DNA of 64,000 bases from Devosia sp. MC521 (GCF_014127105.1 NZ_CP059902.1:2141001-2205000); one strand, 5' to 3'. Positions 38,562 to 47,835 are shown, counted from the stretch's first letter. The notes: generated by a model not told the origin, from the sequence alone. Program-made: numbers and translations.

Positions 38562-39929
38562 TTGAGCACCACGACGCGTCGCACCCGATTTTTCTGGGAA
38601 GTCACGACCACCGAAGATCAAGATGCTGCACGCGCCGCGCTCACGACAATTATCAAGGCAAACACAGATCGCCTTGTTTCTATCTTCTACGACATCTTCC
38701 TAGAGGACGAGACCGCGTCAGCGTTCCTCTCGCACGGCGTTGTTCAGCAAAGGCTTAGCCCATCGCTGCGCGCGTGGATGCTCGATTTGATGTCTGCACA
38801 GCCGACAGGCGATTTGACTGCCTTCAATGCGCGCCAGATCAAGATCGGCGAAATCCATGCCCGCCTGAAAATTCCAGTACAACTGGTCCTCGCTGGCGGC
38901 AGCGTGCTGAAAACGGAAATCGGCTTCAAGTTGATCGAGGCAGGTTACCCCGAACGCACAGCCACCAACGCCATCATGATGGTCGATGATCTTATCGATT
39001 ATGCGATGCGCCTTATGAGTGCGGCCTATTTCAAAGACACCAAGCGCCACGTGCGCAACGACGAGGCCTTCCGCCTGTTTTCACTTGGTCAGGACATCAA
39101 TTTGGAGCGCGAAACGCAGCGCGCCGCATTGATGGAATGGAGCCAGACAGTCCTCTTTGGCCTGTTCGGCAATCGTGGCAGCGAGGCAGCAGGCACCCTG
39201 AGTTCCTCCACATTCGGCCTCTGGATTCGTCACCGTGCCGGCGTGCTGTTCCACGGCTCACCCATCCTGCCGACAATTGAAGAATTGATGCTGGCCGTCG
39301 ATAAAATCGCCCTGCCCCGCCTCAACACTGCCGATCCCAACACCGTGGCAGATCTTCAGCGTCGCGTGGACGAGATCAAATACCTCATCAATGACCTTTT
39401 CCAGTCCGCCTCTTCGGTTGAAAACGGCCGCGATCCGCTAACGCGCACGCTCAACCGACGCTTCTTGCCCTCGGTCCTGAGCCGAGAACTGTCGATGGCG
39501 CAGCAAGACCAAACGCCGCTCTCAGTGCTCATGGTCGATATCGATCATTTTAAGACGATCAACGACCAATACAGCCACTCTATCGGCGACTTGGTCCTCA
39601 GCCACACCGCCGAGACCCTATTGAGCTCCGTTCGCTCGAGCGATTTTGTGTTCCGCTACGGTGGCGAAGAATTCTTGATCGTGCTGGTGGAAACTGGCGC
39701 CGAGGAAGCCGCACTGATCGCCGAGCGCATTCGCAACGACATTCAGTCCCATGCGGTCAATGTGCCGGGTCATGGCCCCCTGCTCACCAGTGTCTCGATT
39801 GGCGTCGCGACCCACGGGGGGCATCCGGATTACGAATATCTTATCAACAGTGCCGACCGCGCGCTCTACACTGCCAAAAACTCCGGCCGTAACCGCATAA
39901 GTCTTGCGCCATCCGCGCCAAATCCTTGA
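38562..39929 (+). CDS. Globin-coupled sensor diguanylate cyclase (DosC-like)
   Basis: 455 residues from a TTG at 38562, supported by GAGGA 8 bases upstream; no ATG lies close enough. Residues about 10-165 are a globin-coupled sensor domain, with His99 in KIGEIHARLKIP as the probable haem ligand. A middle helical linker (about 170-285) follows. The GGDEF domain holds MVDIDHFKTINDQ and the active site GGEEF at residues 367-371. It would make cyclic di-GMP in response to oxygen. No allosteric RxxD inhibitory site was clearly seen before the GGEEF motif. It is a single-gene unit. Confidence 0.88.
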   Translation: MSTTTRRTRFFWEVTTTEDQDAARAALTTIIKANTDRLVSIFYDIFLEDETASAFLSHGVVQQRLSPSLRAWMLDLMSAQPTGDLTAFNARQIKIGEIHARLKIPVQLVLAGGSVLKTEIGFKLIEAGYPERTATNAIMMVDDLIDYAMRLMSAAYFKDTKRHVRNDEAFRLFSLGQDINLERETQRAALMEWSQTVLFGLFGNRGSEAAGTLSSSTFGLWIRHRAGVLFHGSPILPTIEELMLAVDKIALPRLNTADPNTVADLQRRVDEIKYLINDLFQSASSVENGRDPLTRTLNRRFLPSVLSRELSMAQQDQTPLSVLMVDIDHFKTINDQYSHSIGDLVLSHTAETLLSSVRSSDFVFRYGGEEFLIVLVETGAEEAALIAERIRNDIQSHAVNVPGHGPLLTSVSIGVATHGGHPDYEYLINSADRALYTAKNSGRNRISLAPSAPNP

Positions 39930-39950
39930 TCAGCCTAAAAAGCTGATCAA
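39926..39950 (+). terminator. Hairpin overlapping the stop codon of the cyclase gene
   Basis: TTGATCAGC (39926-39934) pairs perfectly with GCTGATCAA (39942-39950) around a 7-base loop. The following sequence (TCCTATTGGG) has few T, so it may protect the mRNA end rather than terminate strongly. Confidence 0.5.
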
Positions 39951-40345
39951 TCCTATTGGGCACAAAGACCTCTAGAAAGGCGTGTACGCACCAGATAACC
40001 GCATCTGTCCGTGTCCGGCTCTCCATTTTTTGGATTTCCGAACCCACTCATTTGCATGGCCTTGGCCATTACGGTTTTCTCGTTAGTCGCGCCTTTCAAA
40101 TGGCCACTCATTTTCAGGACTGCGCAGCGCCGCACTGATCGTCGCTGACAATGATATTTGCAGAGTCATCCACGACGGTTGCAACACCAGCTAAGGCGGC
40201 AAATTCTCCATCTATTGGAACGACGCACCGAGCCTGGGCATAGAGCACCTAGCTCCGGCTCGCCCCAAAAAGCCCAGGCTGCGCCCATCCAGCGGCCAAC
40301 AAGTGCCAGCCAAAAGCCAATAAAACGCCAATTTTTGGGGAGGAT
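39951..40345. other. Intergenic region without a recognised gene
   Basis: Nearly 400 bases between the cyclase gene and tRNA-Gly. Short open frames on both strands have no ribosome-binding sites or recognisable sequence. No repeat was seen. Confidence 0.6.
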
Positions 40346-40419
40346 TGGAGCGGGTAACGGGAATCGAACCCGTGTATTCAGCTTGGAAGGCTGCTGCTCT
40401 ACCATTGAGCTATACCCGC
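40346..40419 (-). tRNA. tRNA-Gly (anticodon TCC)
   Basis: A 74-base cloverleaf with encoded CCA. The acceptor GCGGGTA pairs with TACCCGC, the anticodon loop is CTTCCAA, and the T arm is GGTTCGATTCC. Divergent from the tRNA-Tyr pair. Confidence 0.96.
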
Positions 40420-40537
40420 CCGAAGGCATGTGGCATTCGATTAGCGCGAAGGACCCAATCAGCGCAAGAGTTCTCAAACGCAATGCCCAGAATTTCCTGC
40501 AATTAGAATTTCTTCCACAGCCTCTATTCCTAGCCTG

Positions 40538-40566
40538 TTGACACCAAAACCACTTTTGACGATAAG
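40538..40566 (+). promoter_or_regulatory. Promoter of the tRNA-Tyr genes
   Basis: TTGACA (40538-40543), a 17-base spacer and GATAAG (40561-40566). The first tRNA starts 47 bases after the -10, leaving a 5' trailer to be processed. Confidence 0.65.
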
Positions 40567-40612
40567 CCACACAACGAAGCGCGAAAGCGGTTCGCTTCCA
40601 TCTCAGAAATGT

Positions 40613-40697
40613 GGAGGGATGGGAGAGTGGTTAAATCCATCAGACTGTAAATCTGACGCCTCAGGCTACACTGGTTCGAATCCAGTTCCCTCCACCA
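40613..40697 (+). tRNA. tRNA-Tyr (anticodon GTA), copy 1
   Basis: An 85-base class II tRNA with a long variable arm and encoded CCA. The acceptor is GGAGGGA/TCCCTCC and the anticodon stem-loop CAGACTGTAAATCTG. It is identical to copy 2 except at the last acceptor pair. Confidence 0.96.
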
Positions 40698-40806
40698 CCC
40701 CCTCTCAGAGAACGCAAGTTCTCTTGTTAGGGCCTAAGTTCCAAAGACTTAGCTGATTAGGAAAAAGTTCGGAGCGAGATCCTCGCACGATGCCTACCCG
40801 TTATGT

Positions 40807-40891
40807 GGAGGGGTGGGAGAGTGGTTAAATCCATCAGACTGTAAATCTGACGCCTCAGGCTACACTGGTTCGAATCCAGTCCCCTCCACCA
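40807..40891 (+). tRNA. tRNA-Tyr (anticodon GTA), copy 2
   Basis: An 85-base class II tRNA with encoded CCA, 109 bases after copy 1. The acceptor is GGAGGGG/CCCCTCC: the seventh pair is G-C where copy 1 has A-T, a matched change on both sides. The rest of the gene is the same as in copy 1. Confidence 0.96.
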
Positions 40892-41007
40892 TCGGGACGC
40901 GCGAAAGCGCACTGTTTCTCATCCATCTTCGCAAATGTGTTAGCGGAAACCATCCCGCCCACCAGTCTGCGCTTGCTCCTTGGCCTGCGAAGCGATACCG
41001 CTCAGCC

Positions 41008-41760
41008 ATGAGCCGCAATAAATTTCCGCCTAAGCCAAAATACGATCCAGATACCGGCCCGGTATACCTTTATGGCCTGCACACTGTGCGCGCTGCATTG
41101 GAGAATCCCGGCCGCATTAAAAAGGCTTTGCTTGCAACGCCTAACGCCCTCAACCGACTCAAAGAGACGGGTGAGATCGGTAATGTGAAGGTCACTGAAA
41201 CCACCCCAAAGGACCTCGACCGCCTTCTCGGTGGCGAAGCCGTCCACCAGGGCGTGGCGCTTGAAGTTGACCCCGTCAGCCGCTTCGGCCTCAATGATAT
41301 CAAGAACCTACGCCTCGTCGTTGTGCTCGATCAGCTGACCGACCCACACAATGTCGGCGCGATTCTGCGTACAGCCTGTGCTTTTGGTGCAGACGCCGTC
41401 ATCACCACGGCTCGCCACTCGCCACGCGAAACTGGCGTCATGGCGAAAGCGGCCTCAGGCGCACTCGACCTGGTGCCGATGATCGAAGTCCGCAATCTGG
41501 CCGACACGCTCGAAGCCCTCAAAGAACGCGGCCTAACCGTGCTTGGCTTTGATTCTGATGCAGAAACACAGCTGAAGCCGCGCACCGACGACACCCCGCT
41601 TGCGGTTGTCATGGGCGCCGAAGGCAAAGGCCTGCGCCAGCGCACACGCGAACTCTGCGATGAAATGGTCCGCCTCGACATGCCGGGCCCAATCAAGTCG
41701 CTGAACGTGTCCAACGCCGCAGCTATTGCTCTGTTCGCTGCTACTGCCGGTCGCGCTTAA
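41008..41760 (+). CDS. rlmB: 23S rRNA (guanosine-2'-O-)-methyltransferase RlmB, SpoU/TrmH family
   Basis: 250 residues from the ATG at 41008; an in-frame extension back to 40813 runs through tRNA-Tyr and is rejected. The substrate-binding domain begins YLYGLHTVRAALENP. The SPOUT knot carries the three family motifs: LDQLTDPHNVGAILRTA, VMGAEGKGLR and SLNVSNAAAIALF. It methylates a ribose in 23S rRNA (G2251 in E. coli) using SAM. Its stop overlaps the start of the next gene by 1 base. Confidence 0.9.
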   Translation: MSRNKFPPKPKYDPDTGPVYLYGLHTVRAALENPGRIKKALLATPNALNRLKETGEIGNVKVTETTPKDLDRLLGGEAVHQGVALEVDPVSRFGLNDIKNLRLVVVLDQLTDPHNVGAILRTACAFGADAVITTARHSPRETGVMAKAASGALDLVPMIEVRNLADTLEALKERGLTVLGFDSDAETQLKPRTDDTPLAVVMGAEGKGLRQRTRELCDEMVRLDMPGPIKSLNVSNAAAIALFAATAGRA

Positions 41761-42149
41761 TGAGCACTTTTGAGCCATTCGCAGCAGCCCTACGCCTGTC
41801 TGGCGTAGCGGTTTCGCAAAAAGATCTCGACGCTGCGCTGAAGCAGTCGTCCACACGCTTTGAGCCTGAAGACGCTGACACTAGCCACTACGCGCAGATC
41901 GACTTGGATGTAACCAATCCGGTTCGCGCGATTCTCGATCTGGCAGAGACCTCCGGAGCGGCTATTGCCGCCATGCTGGATGATCGTCGTATCGGCAAGG
42001 CCGTGCTTGATATCGCTTTCGACTATCCGCCAGAAGGCGAAGCCATGTCGGCCCGCCTGCCTGCGCATGCAGCGGCAGCGATCGCAAGCCACGGAATTGA
42101 CATCGAAATTTCTGTCTACCTCACAGACGTGGAAGACGACGAAGAGTAA
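41760..42149 (+). CDS. Hypothetical protein coupled to rlmB
   Basis: 129 residues, start codon overlapping the rlmB stop (TAATG). It is acidic, with no signal peptide or membrane segment. The middle reads as a beta-strand (SHYAQIDLDV) and the C terminus ends in a run of Asp and Glu. The family was not recognised. The overlap suggests translation coupled to the methyltransferase. Confidence 0.65.
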   Translation: MSTFEPFAAALRLSGVAVSQKDLDAALKQSSTRFEPEDADTSHYAQIDLDVTNPVRAILDLAETSGAAIAAMLDDRRIGKAVLDIAFDYPPEGEAMSARLPAHAAAAIASHGIDIEISVYLTDVEDDEE

Positions 42150-42173
42150 ATTCTAAATGGCAGGGGGAGAGCC

Positions 42174-43409
42174 ATGAAGAACTGGGCAGGAAACATCACT
42201 TTCAACGCGGCCAAGATTGAACGGCCAACACGCGTGGAAGAGATCCAAGACATCGTGCGACGCGCAGACAAACTGCGCGTCGTCGGCTCTGGTCACTCGT
42301 TCAATACGATTGCCGACACAGATGGCACACTGATCACGCTGGCAGATATGCCCCGCGCCATCCGAGTTGACCCAACCACCAAAACCATCACGACCGGCGG
42401 CGGCATCACCTACGCGCGAATCCTGCCAGCGCTGGCAGAAAGCGGCCTTGGCCTCGCCACGGGGGCATCCCTGCCCCACATCACCATTGCGGGCGCTACA
42501 GCCACTTCTACGCACGGCTCTGGCGACGCCAATCAAAACCTATCCGCAGCCGTCAGCGCCCTGACCTTTGTTCGCGCAGACGGCGAGATCGTAAAGCTCC
42601 AGCGAGGTGATGCGGATTTTGATGGCGCAGTTGTCAATCTTGGCGCACTCGGCGTGGTCGTCGATATCACCCTCGACACAGTTCCCGCCTACGACATTGC
42701 TCAGACCGTGTTCACCGGCCTACCCGTAAGCACCGCACTGGCCGAGTTCGATGCGATCACCAGCTCCGCCTATAGCGTAAGCATGTTCACGCGCTGGAAC
42801 AGCACCAATGTCGACCAGCTCTGGCAGAAGGCACTGAGCGCCACCTACACACCTGCGCAGCACGCTTTCGGCGCTTCGTTGGCCGCGCACGCTCTTCATC
42901 CTATTGCCGAATTTGACGGAACAACCTGCACCCAACAAGGCGGCATCGCCGGATCATGGGGCGAGCGGATCTTCCACTTCCCCGCCTCCGCCACCCCATC
43001 TGCAGGCAATGAGCTGCAGTCGGAGTTTTACGTCGACCGGAAAAACGCGGTCGCCGCCTTTGCCGCGCTTTACGCCATCCAACAGCAATTCAACCACACA
43101 CTTTACGTGTCCGAAATCCGCACCATGGCGGCAGACACGCTCTGGATGAGCGGCGCCTACGGCCGCGACACTGTCGGTTTCCACTTCACATGGAAGCCGG
43201 ACGCCGCAGCCGTCTCAACCGCCGTCGACATCATAGAAGCAACTCTCGCGCCGTTCGAGCCACGCCCGCACTGGGCGAAAGTGTTCAACATGGCCCCGAC
43301 CGTGGTGCAATCGCGCTACCCGAAGCTTGCCGAGTTTAAGCAGCTCGCCAATCGCTTCGATCCAGACGGAAAGTTCCGTAATTCCTACCTGACTAAGCTC
43401 CTCTTCTAA
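42174..43409 (+). CDS. Alditol oxidase (AldO/xylitol oxidase type), covalent FAD
   Basis: 411 residues, the normal length of bacterial alditol oxidases. The FAD domain opens NWAGNITFNAAKIERP and has GSGHSFN with His41, the position of the covalent flavin link (His46 in Streptomyces AldO). The active-site set EIR (Glu314, Arg316), His337 in GFHFTW and Lys369 in HWAKVF keeps the spacing of AldO (320, 322, 343, 375). It oxidises the terminal hydroxyl of polyols such as xylitol or sorbitol with oxygen, making hydrogen peroxide. A GGGGGAGAG ribosome-binding site precedes it, and a terminator follows. L-gulonolactone-type oxidases are the alternative but fit less well. Confidence 0.85.
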   Translation: MKNWAGNITFNAAKIERPTRVEEIQDIVRRADKLRVVGSGHSFNTIADTDGTLITLADMPRAIRVDPTTKTITTGGGITYARILPALAESGLGLATGASLPHITIAGATATSTHGSGDANQNLSAAVSALTFVRADGEIVKLQRGDADFDGAVVNLGALGVVVDITLDTVPAYDIAQTVFTGLPVSTALAEFDAITSSAYSVSMFTRWNSTNVDQLWQKALSATYTPAQHAFGASLAAHALHPIAEFDGTTCTQQGGIAGSWGERIFHFPASATPSAGNELQSEFYVDRKNAVAAFAALYAIQQQFNHTLYVSEIRTMAADTLWMSGAYGRDTVGFHFTWKPDAAAVSTAVDIIEATLAPFEPRPHWAKVFNMAPTVVQSRYPKLAEFKQLANRFDPDGKFRNSYLTKLLF

Positions 43410-43420
43410 GACAGCAAAAA

Positions 43421-43447
43421 GCCCGGCAAGATCATCTCTTGCCGGGC
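43421..43447. terminator. Bidirectional terminator between alditol oxidase and deacetylase genes
   Basis: GCCCGGCAAGA (43421-43431) pairs perfectly with TCTTGCCGGGC (43437-43447). The minus-strand side is followed by five T; on the plus strand by AATTTATTTG. Confidence 0.9.
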
Positions 43448-43475
43448 AATTTATTTGCGCCTGAGGCGATAGCGG

Positions 43476-44363
43476 CTAAAACTGATTGGCGTTCGTTTCG
43501 CGGTCGGCGGTGATCACCGGACGCCCAAATACGCCAGGCTTGCTCGGCTCAAGATGGACCACGGAATACCCACGTGCCGCCAGTTCCGACAGGAACTCGG
43601 GCAGCATATCCACCGTGCGCTGGTGAATATCATGGAACAGGATCACACCACTCCCCCGCGCATCGAGGCGATCGAGCGTCCGCTGAGCCACGACCGCTGG
43701 CGTATCCTTGTAGTAGTCCTTGGAGTCGATATCGACGTCCAGAACGACCATATCGCCACCCATGAGAGCTGTGCGCAGGAAACCGTCTTGCGCCAGATAA
43801 GGGAAGCGGAAGAATGGGGCTAGACCATTGCCCGCGCCACGCAGCGCATCAGACACCGCCTGCTCACCCCGCGTAATTTCCGCGTAGGCAGCCTGGCGGC
43901 TCAACGTCGTCAAATCGACATGCTCAAAGGTGTGGCTACCGACACTATGGCCGCGCGTTGCCACCATCCGCGCAATCTCCGGATGCGCCTGCGCTGAAGC
44001 GCCAAGCATCAAGAACGTCGCTTTCACGCCGAACTGGTCTAGCGTGTCAAGAATGGCCGGTGTCTTGCCGGGGCGTGGACCATCATCAAAAGTGATGATC
44101 ACTTCGCCGGGGTTAAGTATGATGTCGGTGGTCGCCGCAACGGTCAGCACACGCCCCGCGATATTGCTGGCGGCAAAAATACGCGGCGGCATCGCCTGCT
44201 CCAAACGAATATCAGCTGGAAGATATGCACTCACACTGGCCGTGGTTTCCACAGTAGGGATTGGCTGTGAGATCAGGTCCGTCTGCTTGGGCGGCTTGGC
44301 GCAGCCAGCAAGAGCACTTGCCACAATTCCGGTAACACAAAGCGCACCCAACAACCGCACCAC
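43476..44363 (-). CDS. Polysaccharide deacetylase lipoprotein (NodB homology domain)
   Basis: 295 residues from a GTG. The N terminus is a lipoprotein signal with the lipobox ALAGC (Cys21), so the protein is probably anchored in the periplasm. The NodB domain has TFDDGP at 91-96 with the catalytic Asp pair, HSVGSHTFEH with the metal-binding His144 and His148, RFPY, and VILFHDI with the late His. The family removes N-acetyl groups from glycans such as peptidoglycan or chitin-like polymers. The target here is not known. Confidence 0.88.
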   Translation of the reverse strand: MVRLLGALCVTGIVASALAGCAKPPKQTDLISQPIPTVETTASVSAYLPADIRLEQAMPPRIFAASNIAGRVLTVAATTDIILNPGEVIITFDDGPRPGKTPAILDTLDQFGVKATFLMLGASAQAHPEIARMVATRGHSVGSHTFEHVDLTTLSRQAAYAEITRGEQAVSDALRGAGNGLAPFFRFPYLAQDGFLRTALMGGDMVVLDVDIDSKDYYKDTPAVVAQRTLDRLDARGSGVILFHDIHQRTVDMLPEFLSELAARGYSVVHLEPSKPGVFGRPVITADRETNANQF

Positions 44364-44440
44364 AACACCCGACGCAAAGCTTTCAACTAAGCCCTACACT
44401 TGGCGATTATGGTTAATATTGTTCTACTCAGCGCGCAGAA

Positions 44441-44905
44441 TTACTGTATCGACCGCGACTTCGCTTTACGCGCTAAAGTATCGAGAGCGCTCAAAAAAGC
44501 AGAGCGATCGGCCGCCCGGAAGCTTGCGTTAAAGCTCTGCATCTCCCCGGTTTCGCGCAAATGGGCCCGCAAATCGCGCATCGCCAATGCCATGCCAATA
44601 GACGCTGGAGTGAACTCTTTGCCGGTGAAGCCCAGCACATGACAACCCTTGTCGATTGCGCGACTGGCCAGAGGAATATCGGCGGTCAAAACGATGTCAT
44701 TCGAGGTGGCATTTTCGACAATCCAATCATCTGCCGCATCAGCGCCAGCGGGGACGATAACCACCTGCACCATCGGATCACGCGACGGACGCACTCCGCC
44801 GTTCGAAACATAGACCACGACCAATTCAAGGCGCTCAGCGACACGCTTCGCCTCTTCCTTGACTGGACACGCATCAGCATCAACGAAGATTTTTGGATTA
44901 GCCAA
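44441..44905 (-). CDS. YaiI/YqxD family protein (UPF0178)
   Basis: 154 residues. It opens with the family signature IFVDADACPVKEEAKRVAERL, and contains IVLTADIPLASRAIDKG and a FTPASIGMALAMRDL motif, both characteristic. The fold is PIN-like with conserved aspartates (D-A-D at the start, TAD in the middle), but no biochemical role is established. It is followed by the deacetylase gene on the same strand, 77 bases away. Confidence 0.88.
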   Translation of the reverse strand: MANPKIFVDADACPVKEEAKRVAERLELVVVYVSNGGVRPSRDPMVQVVIVPAGADAADDWIVENATSNDIVLTADIPLASRAIDKGCHVLGFTGKEFTPASIGMALAMRDLRAHLRETGEMQSFNASFRAADRSAFLSALDTLARKAKSRSIQ

Positions 44906-44976
44906 ACTACATCACCTGAAACACATTCATTACGAATTTGCAGCGCAACGCACTGGATTCACTCATCTTTAAAACA

Positions 44977-45008
44977 GGAAGGCCGGGAGGTTTAGCTCCC
45001 GGACTTCC
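44977..45008 (-). terminator. Terminator of the formaldehyde dehydrogenase gene
   Basis: On the minus strand CCGGGAG (44996-45002) pairs with CTCCCGG (44983-44989), with outer GGAAG/CTTCC pairs, followed by TGTTTT. Confidence 0.8.
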
Positions 45009-45025
45009 AATTGCATCAAGCCGCC

Positions 45026-46153
45026 TTAGTAAACGACCACAGAGCGAATGCTTTCGCCCTTATGCATCAGCTCAAAGCCCTTGTTGATGTCTTCGAGACG
45101 CAGCGTGTGGGTAATCATCGGATCGATTTCGATCTTGCCGTCGAGGTACCAATCAACAATCTTCGGCACATCCGTACGGCCCTTTGCACCACCGAAGGCA
45201 GTGCCCATCCAAGTGCGGCCTGTGACCAGCTGGAATGGACGGGTGGAAATTTCCTGACCTGCGCCAGCCACACCGATAACGACCGACTTACCCCAACCTC
45301 GATGGCTGCACTCGAGCGCCTGACGCATAACCTTGGTGTTACCCGTGCAGTCAAAAGTGTAGTCAGCGCCACCAATGAGATCGCCACGGCGCTTGGTCAA
45401 ATTGGTGATGTAGGGAACAACATCTTCGCCAATCTCAAGCGGATTGACGAAGTGGGTCATGCCGAAGCGCTCACCCCATTCCTTCTTGGAATTGTTGATA
45501 TCGACGCCAATGATCATATCCGCACCAGCAAGGCGTAGACCCTGGATCACATTGAGGCCGATACCGCCGAGACCGAACACAACAGCCGTCGCGCCGATCT
45601 CAACCTTAGCGGTATTGATCACCGCACCAATGCCAGTGGTCACACCGCAACCGACGTAGCAAACCTTATCGAAGGCCGCCGAGGAGTCGATCTTCGCCAC
45701 CGCGATTTCTGGCATGACGGTGTAGTTCGAGAACGTCGAACACCCCATGTAGTGATAGATCGGCTTGCCTTCGAAGGAGAAGCGCGAGGTACCATCTGGC
45801 ATCAAGCCCTGACCCTGGGTCGAACGGATCGAAGTGCAGAGATTGGTCTTACCCGAACGGCAAGCGTAACACTCACGGCATTCTGGCGTGTACAGCGGGA
45901 TGACGTGGTCGCCCTTCTTGAGCGAAGTCACACCCGGACCAACGTCAACAACAACGCCTGCGCCTTCATGGCCAAGGATCGACGGGAAAATGCCTTCTGG
46001 GTCAGCGCCGCTCAGCGTGAAATCGTCAGTATGGCAAAGGCCAGTCGCCTTAATTTCGATGAGAACTTCGCCAGCCTTGGGGCCTTCGAGATCAACCTCG
46101 ACAATTTCCAAGGGTTTGCCAGCGGCAAAGGCAACGGCTGCACGCGTCTTCAT
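45026..46153 (-). CDS. S-(hydroxymethyl)glutathione dehydrogenase / class III alcohol dehydrogenase
   Basis: 375 residues from the ATG at 46153, with GGAGG 8 bases before it; the upstream in-frame extension is rejected. Catalytic zinc ligands are in CHTDD and LGHEGAG, the four structural-zinc cysteines in [17 protein letters not shown], and the NAD motif is GLGGIGLN. Class III features (STFSNYTV and the long form) identify the glutathione-dependent formaldehyde dehydrogenase, also active as S-nitrosoglutathione reductase. The gene is usually called adhC, frmA or flhA, so no single symbol is given. It is a single gene with its own terminator. Confidence 0.95.
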   Translation of the reverse strand: MKTRAAVAFAAGKPLEIVEVDLEGPKAGEVLIEIKATGLCHTDDFTLSGADPEGIFPSILGHEGAGVVVDVGPGVTSLKKGDHVIPLYTPECRECYACRSGKTNLCTSIRSTQGQGLMPDGTSRFSFEGKPIYHYMGCSTFSNYTVMPEIAVAKIDSSAAFDKVCYVGCGVTTGIGAVINTAKVEIGATAVVFGLGGIGLNVIQGLRLAGADMIIGVDINNSKKEWGERFGMTHFVNPLEIGEDVVPYITNLTKRRGDLIGGADYTFDCTGNTKVMRQALECSHRGWGKSVVIGVAGAGQEISTRPFQLVTGRTWMGTAFGGAKGRTDVPKIVDWYLDGKIEIDPMITHTLRLEDINKGFELMHKGESIRSVVVY

Positions 46154-46322
46154 GTGAAGGGCCTCCAAAGATCGTTCGGCACATATAAGAACCGCATAGC
46201 TAGCAGCGACCGCCCCCAGCAACAAGTTCAAGCAGAACAAAAGCGCTCCCAGACCAACAGGCAAATACCACAAACGTCCGCAACCAAAACGTTACGCACA
46301 GTCAGCACAAGGCAGGTGCTGC

Positions 46323-47006
46323 TTAGATTTTTCCGAGGGCGATGACGATATTGACGGTGGCGGCAAACAGCGTGGTGTTGAAGAAATATGAAAAAACAGA
46401 ATGACGCATCACCATCCGCCGCATCCCGTTGGACGTCACCTTTATGTCCGAGACCGCGAAGGCCGTAGCCAGCACATAAGAGAAATAGAGAAAGGTTGAA
46501 ATGTCCGGCTCATCATCGCCGGGCACCTGCATATGCCGCTCACCTTCTCCATCATCATTCGGCCGATAATATTCATAGGCATAATGCAGCGCCGCCATAG
46601 TGTGGATGGTGAACCACCCCAAAACGACAGAACTCACGCTCGCCGCGACACCCCAAATGTCCGGCTCGTCGCCACCGTGCAGCGCCAGAAAAATCGACAC
46701 GACTGACGCGACAACGACGATAAGCGTAACCAAGAAGATACCAGCAACAGGGGTATCCTCAGCGCTCGCGTGCGTCCGCAAATAGTGCCCGGTGAGATGC
46801 GGAATGCGCAACAAGGTCAGCAGCAGAAACACTGAGAACATGGCGATCGCCGCCAAGCTAAAGGCAAATGACGGCATCAGAAAAAGCGTAACAACAAGAA
46901 CACCTATTCCGACCAAAAGGCTCACACTGAACGCCATATGGCGCGGCATTATCCGCTCAATAAAGGGTTTGGCCGCGCGCTGTGGCATTGGCAAATACAG
47001 TCCCAC
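46323..47006 (-). CDS. DUF1345 family membrane protein
   Basis: 227 residues with about five hydrophobic helices. Two family signatures are present: WFTIHTMAALHYAYEYY after the third helix and FLYFSYVLATAFAVSDIKV before the last ones, then RRMVMRHSVFSYFFNTTLFAATVNI. The function of this family is unknown. It follows the xylFHG terminator and is probably a separate unit. Confidence 0.85.
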   Translation of the reverse strand: MGLYLPMPQRAAKPFIERIMPRHMAFSVSLLVGIGVLVVTLFLMPSFAFSLAAIAMFSVFLLLTLLRIPHLTGHYLRTHASAEDTPVAGIFLVTLIVVVASVVSIFLALHGGDEPDIWGVAASVSSVVLGWFTIHTMAALHYAYEYYRPNDDGEGERHMQVPGDDEPDISTFLYFSYVLATAFAVSDIKVTSNGMRRMVMRHSVFSYFFNTTLFAATVNIVIALGKI

Positions 47007-47016
47007 AAAATGAGAA

Positions 47017-47038
47017 GGCGCCGACCTGTGTCGACGCC
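47017..47038 (-). terminator. Terminator after xylG
   Basis: On the minus strand GGCGTCGAC (47030-47038) pairs with GTCGGCGCC (47017-47025), nine pairs with one G-U and a 4-base loop, followed by TTCTCATTTTG. Confidence 0.65.
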
Positions 47039-47052
47039 CTTGTATAACGCGC

Positions 47053-47835
47053 TTAGCTCTTTAAGGCTCCCGGCCCCGGCGTCGCTCCGGGGGGTACCTT
47101 GCCCATGATGATCATGCCCAGGACTTCGTCCTTTGTCACATCTTCAGTCCGTGCTTCTCCGACCACCTGACCATTCTTCATGACCACCAGACGATCCGCC
47201 AAATCGAAGACATCGTGGATATCGTGACTGATAAGGAAAATCCCGATGCCGTCCGATTTGAGCTGTTTGATCAGCTCCCCCACCTGTGCCGTTTCTTGCG
47301 GCCCGAGTGCAGCGGTCGGCTCATCCATGATCAGAATGCGGGCGTTAAACAGAATAGCGCGAGCAATGGCCACCGATTGACGCTGACCACCGGACAGCGC
47401 CTTCACTGGCTCTTTAAAGCGACGGAAATTCGGATTGAGCCGCCCCATCACTTCACGCGCTTTGGATTCCATCGCCGCATCGTCAAGCGTACCGAGCGCA
47501 GTGGTAATCTCACGACCGAGGAAAAGATTGGCCGCAGCATCGACGTTATCTGCCACCGCTAGCTGCTGGTAGATGGTCTCGATGCCATAAGCTTTTGCAT
47601 CGCGAGGATTGTTGATGCTGGCGCTTTGGCCTTTGATCTTAATCTCGCCGCTGTCGCGCTTATAGGCGCCGGACAAGATCTTGATCAGTGTCGACTTCCC
47701 CGCTCCGTTGTGACCAAGCAGCCCGACAACTTCGCCTTCATGGAGCGTCACCGAGGCCTGATCAACAGCGCGGATGCCGCCGAACGAGATAGAGATATCG
47801 GTCATTTCGACCAGTGGAGTTTTTGCATCCAACAT
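47053..47835 (-). CDS. xylG: Sugar ABC transporter ATP-binding protein, xylose type, single domain
   Basis: 260 residues from the ATG at 47835, with AGGAG 8 bases upstream. Walker A is GHNGAGKST, the signature [15 protein letters not shown], and Walker [12 protein letters not shown]. Most CUT2 sugar transporters have a 500-residue protein with two ABC domains; this one has a single domain, as in FrcA of rhizobia, so it must act as a homodimer. It lies 11 bases after xylH in the xylFHG operon. Confidence 0.87.
   Translation of the reverse strand: MLDAKTPLVEMTDISISFGGIRAVDQASVTLHEGEVVGLLGHNGAGKSTLIKILSGAYKRDSGEIKIKGQSASINNPRDAKAYGIETIYQQLAVADNVDAAANLFLGREITTALGTLDDAAMESKAREVMGRLNPNFRRFKEPVKALSGGQRQSVAIARAILFNARILIMDEPTAALGPQETAQVGELIKQLKSDGIGIFLISHDIHDVFDLADRLVVMKNGQVVGEARTEDVTKDEVLGMIIMGKVPPGATPGPGALKS

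Noticed and set aside
40813-41007. N-terminal extension of the RlmB frame
   Set aside because: It runs through tRNA-Tyr copy 2; the conserved protein starts at 41008.
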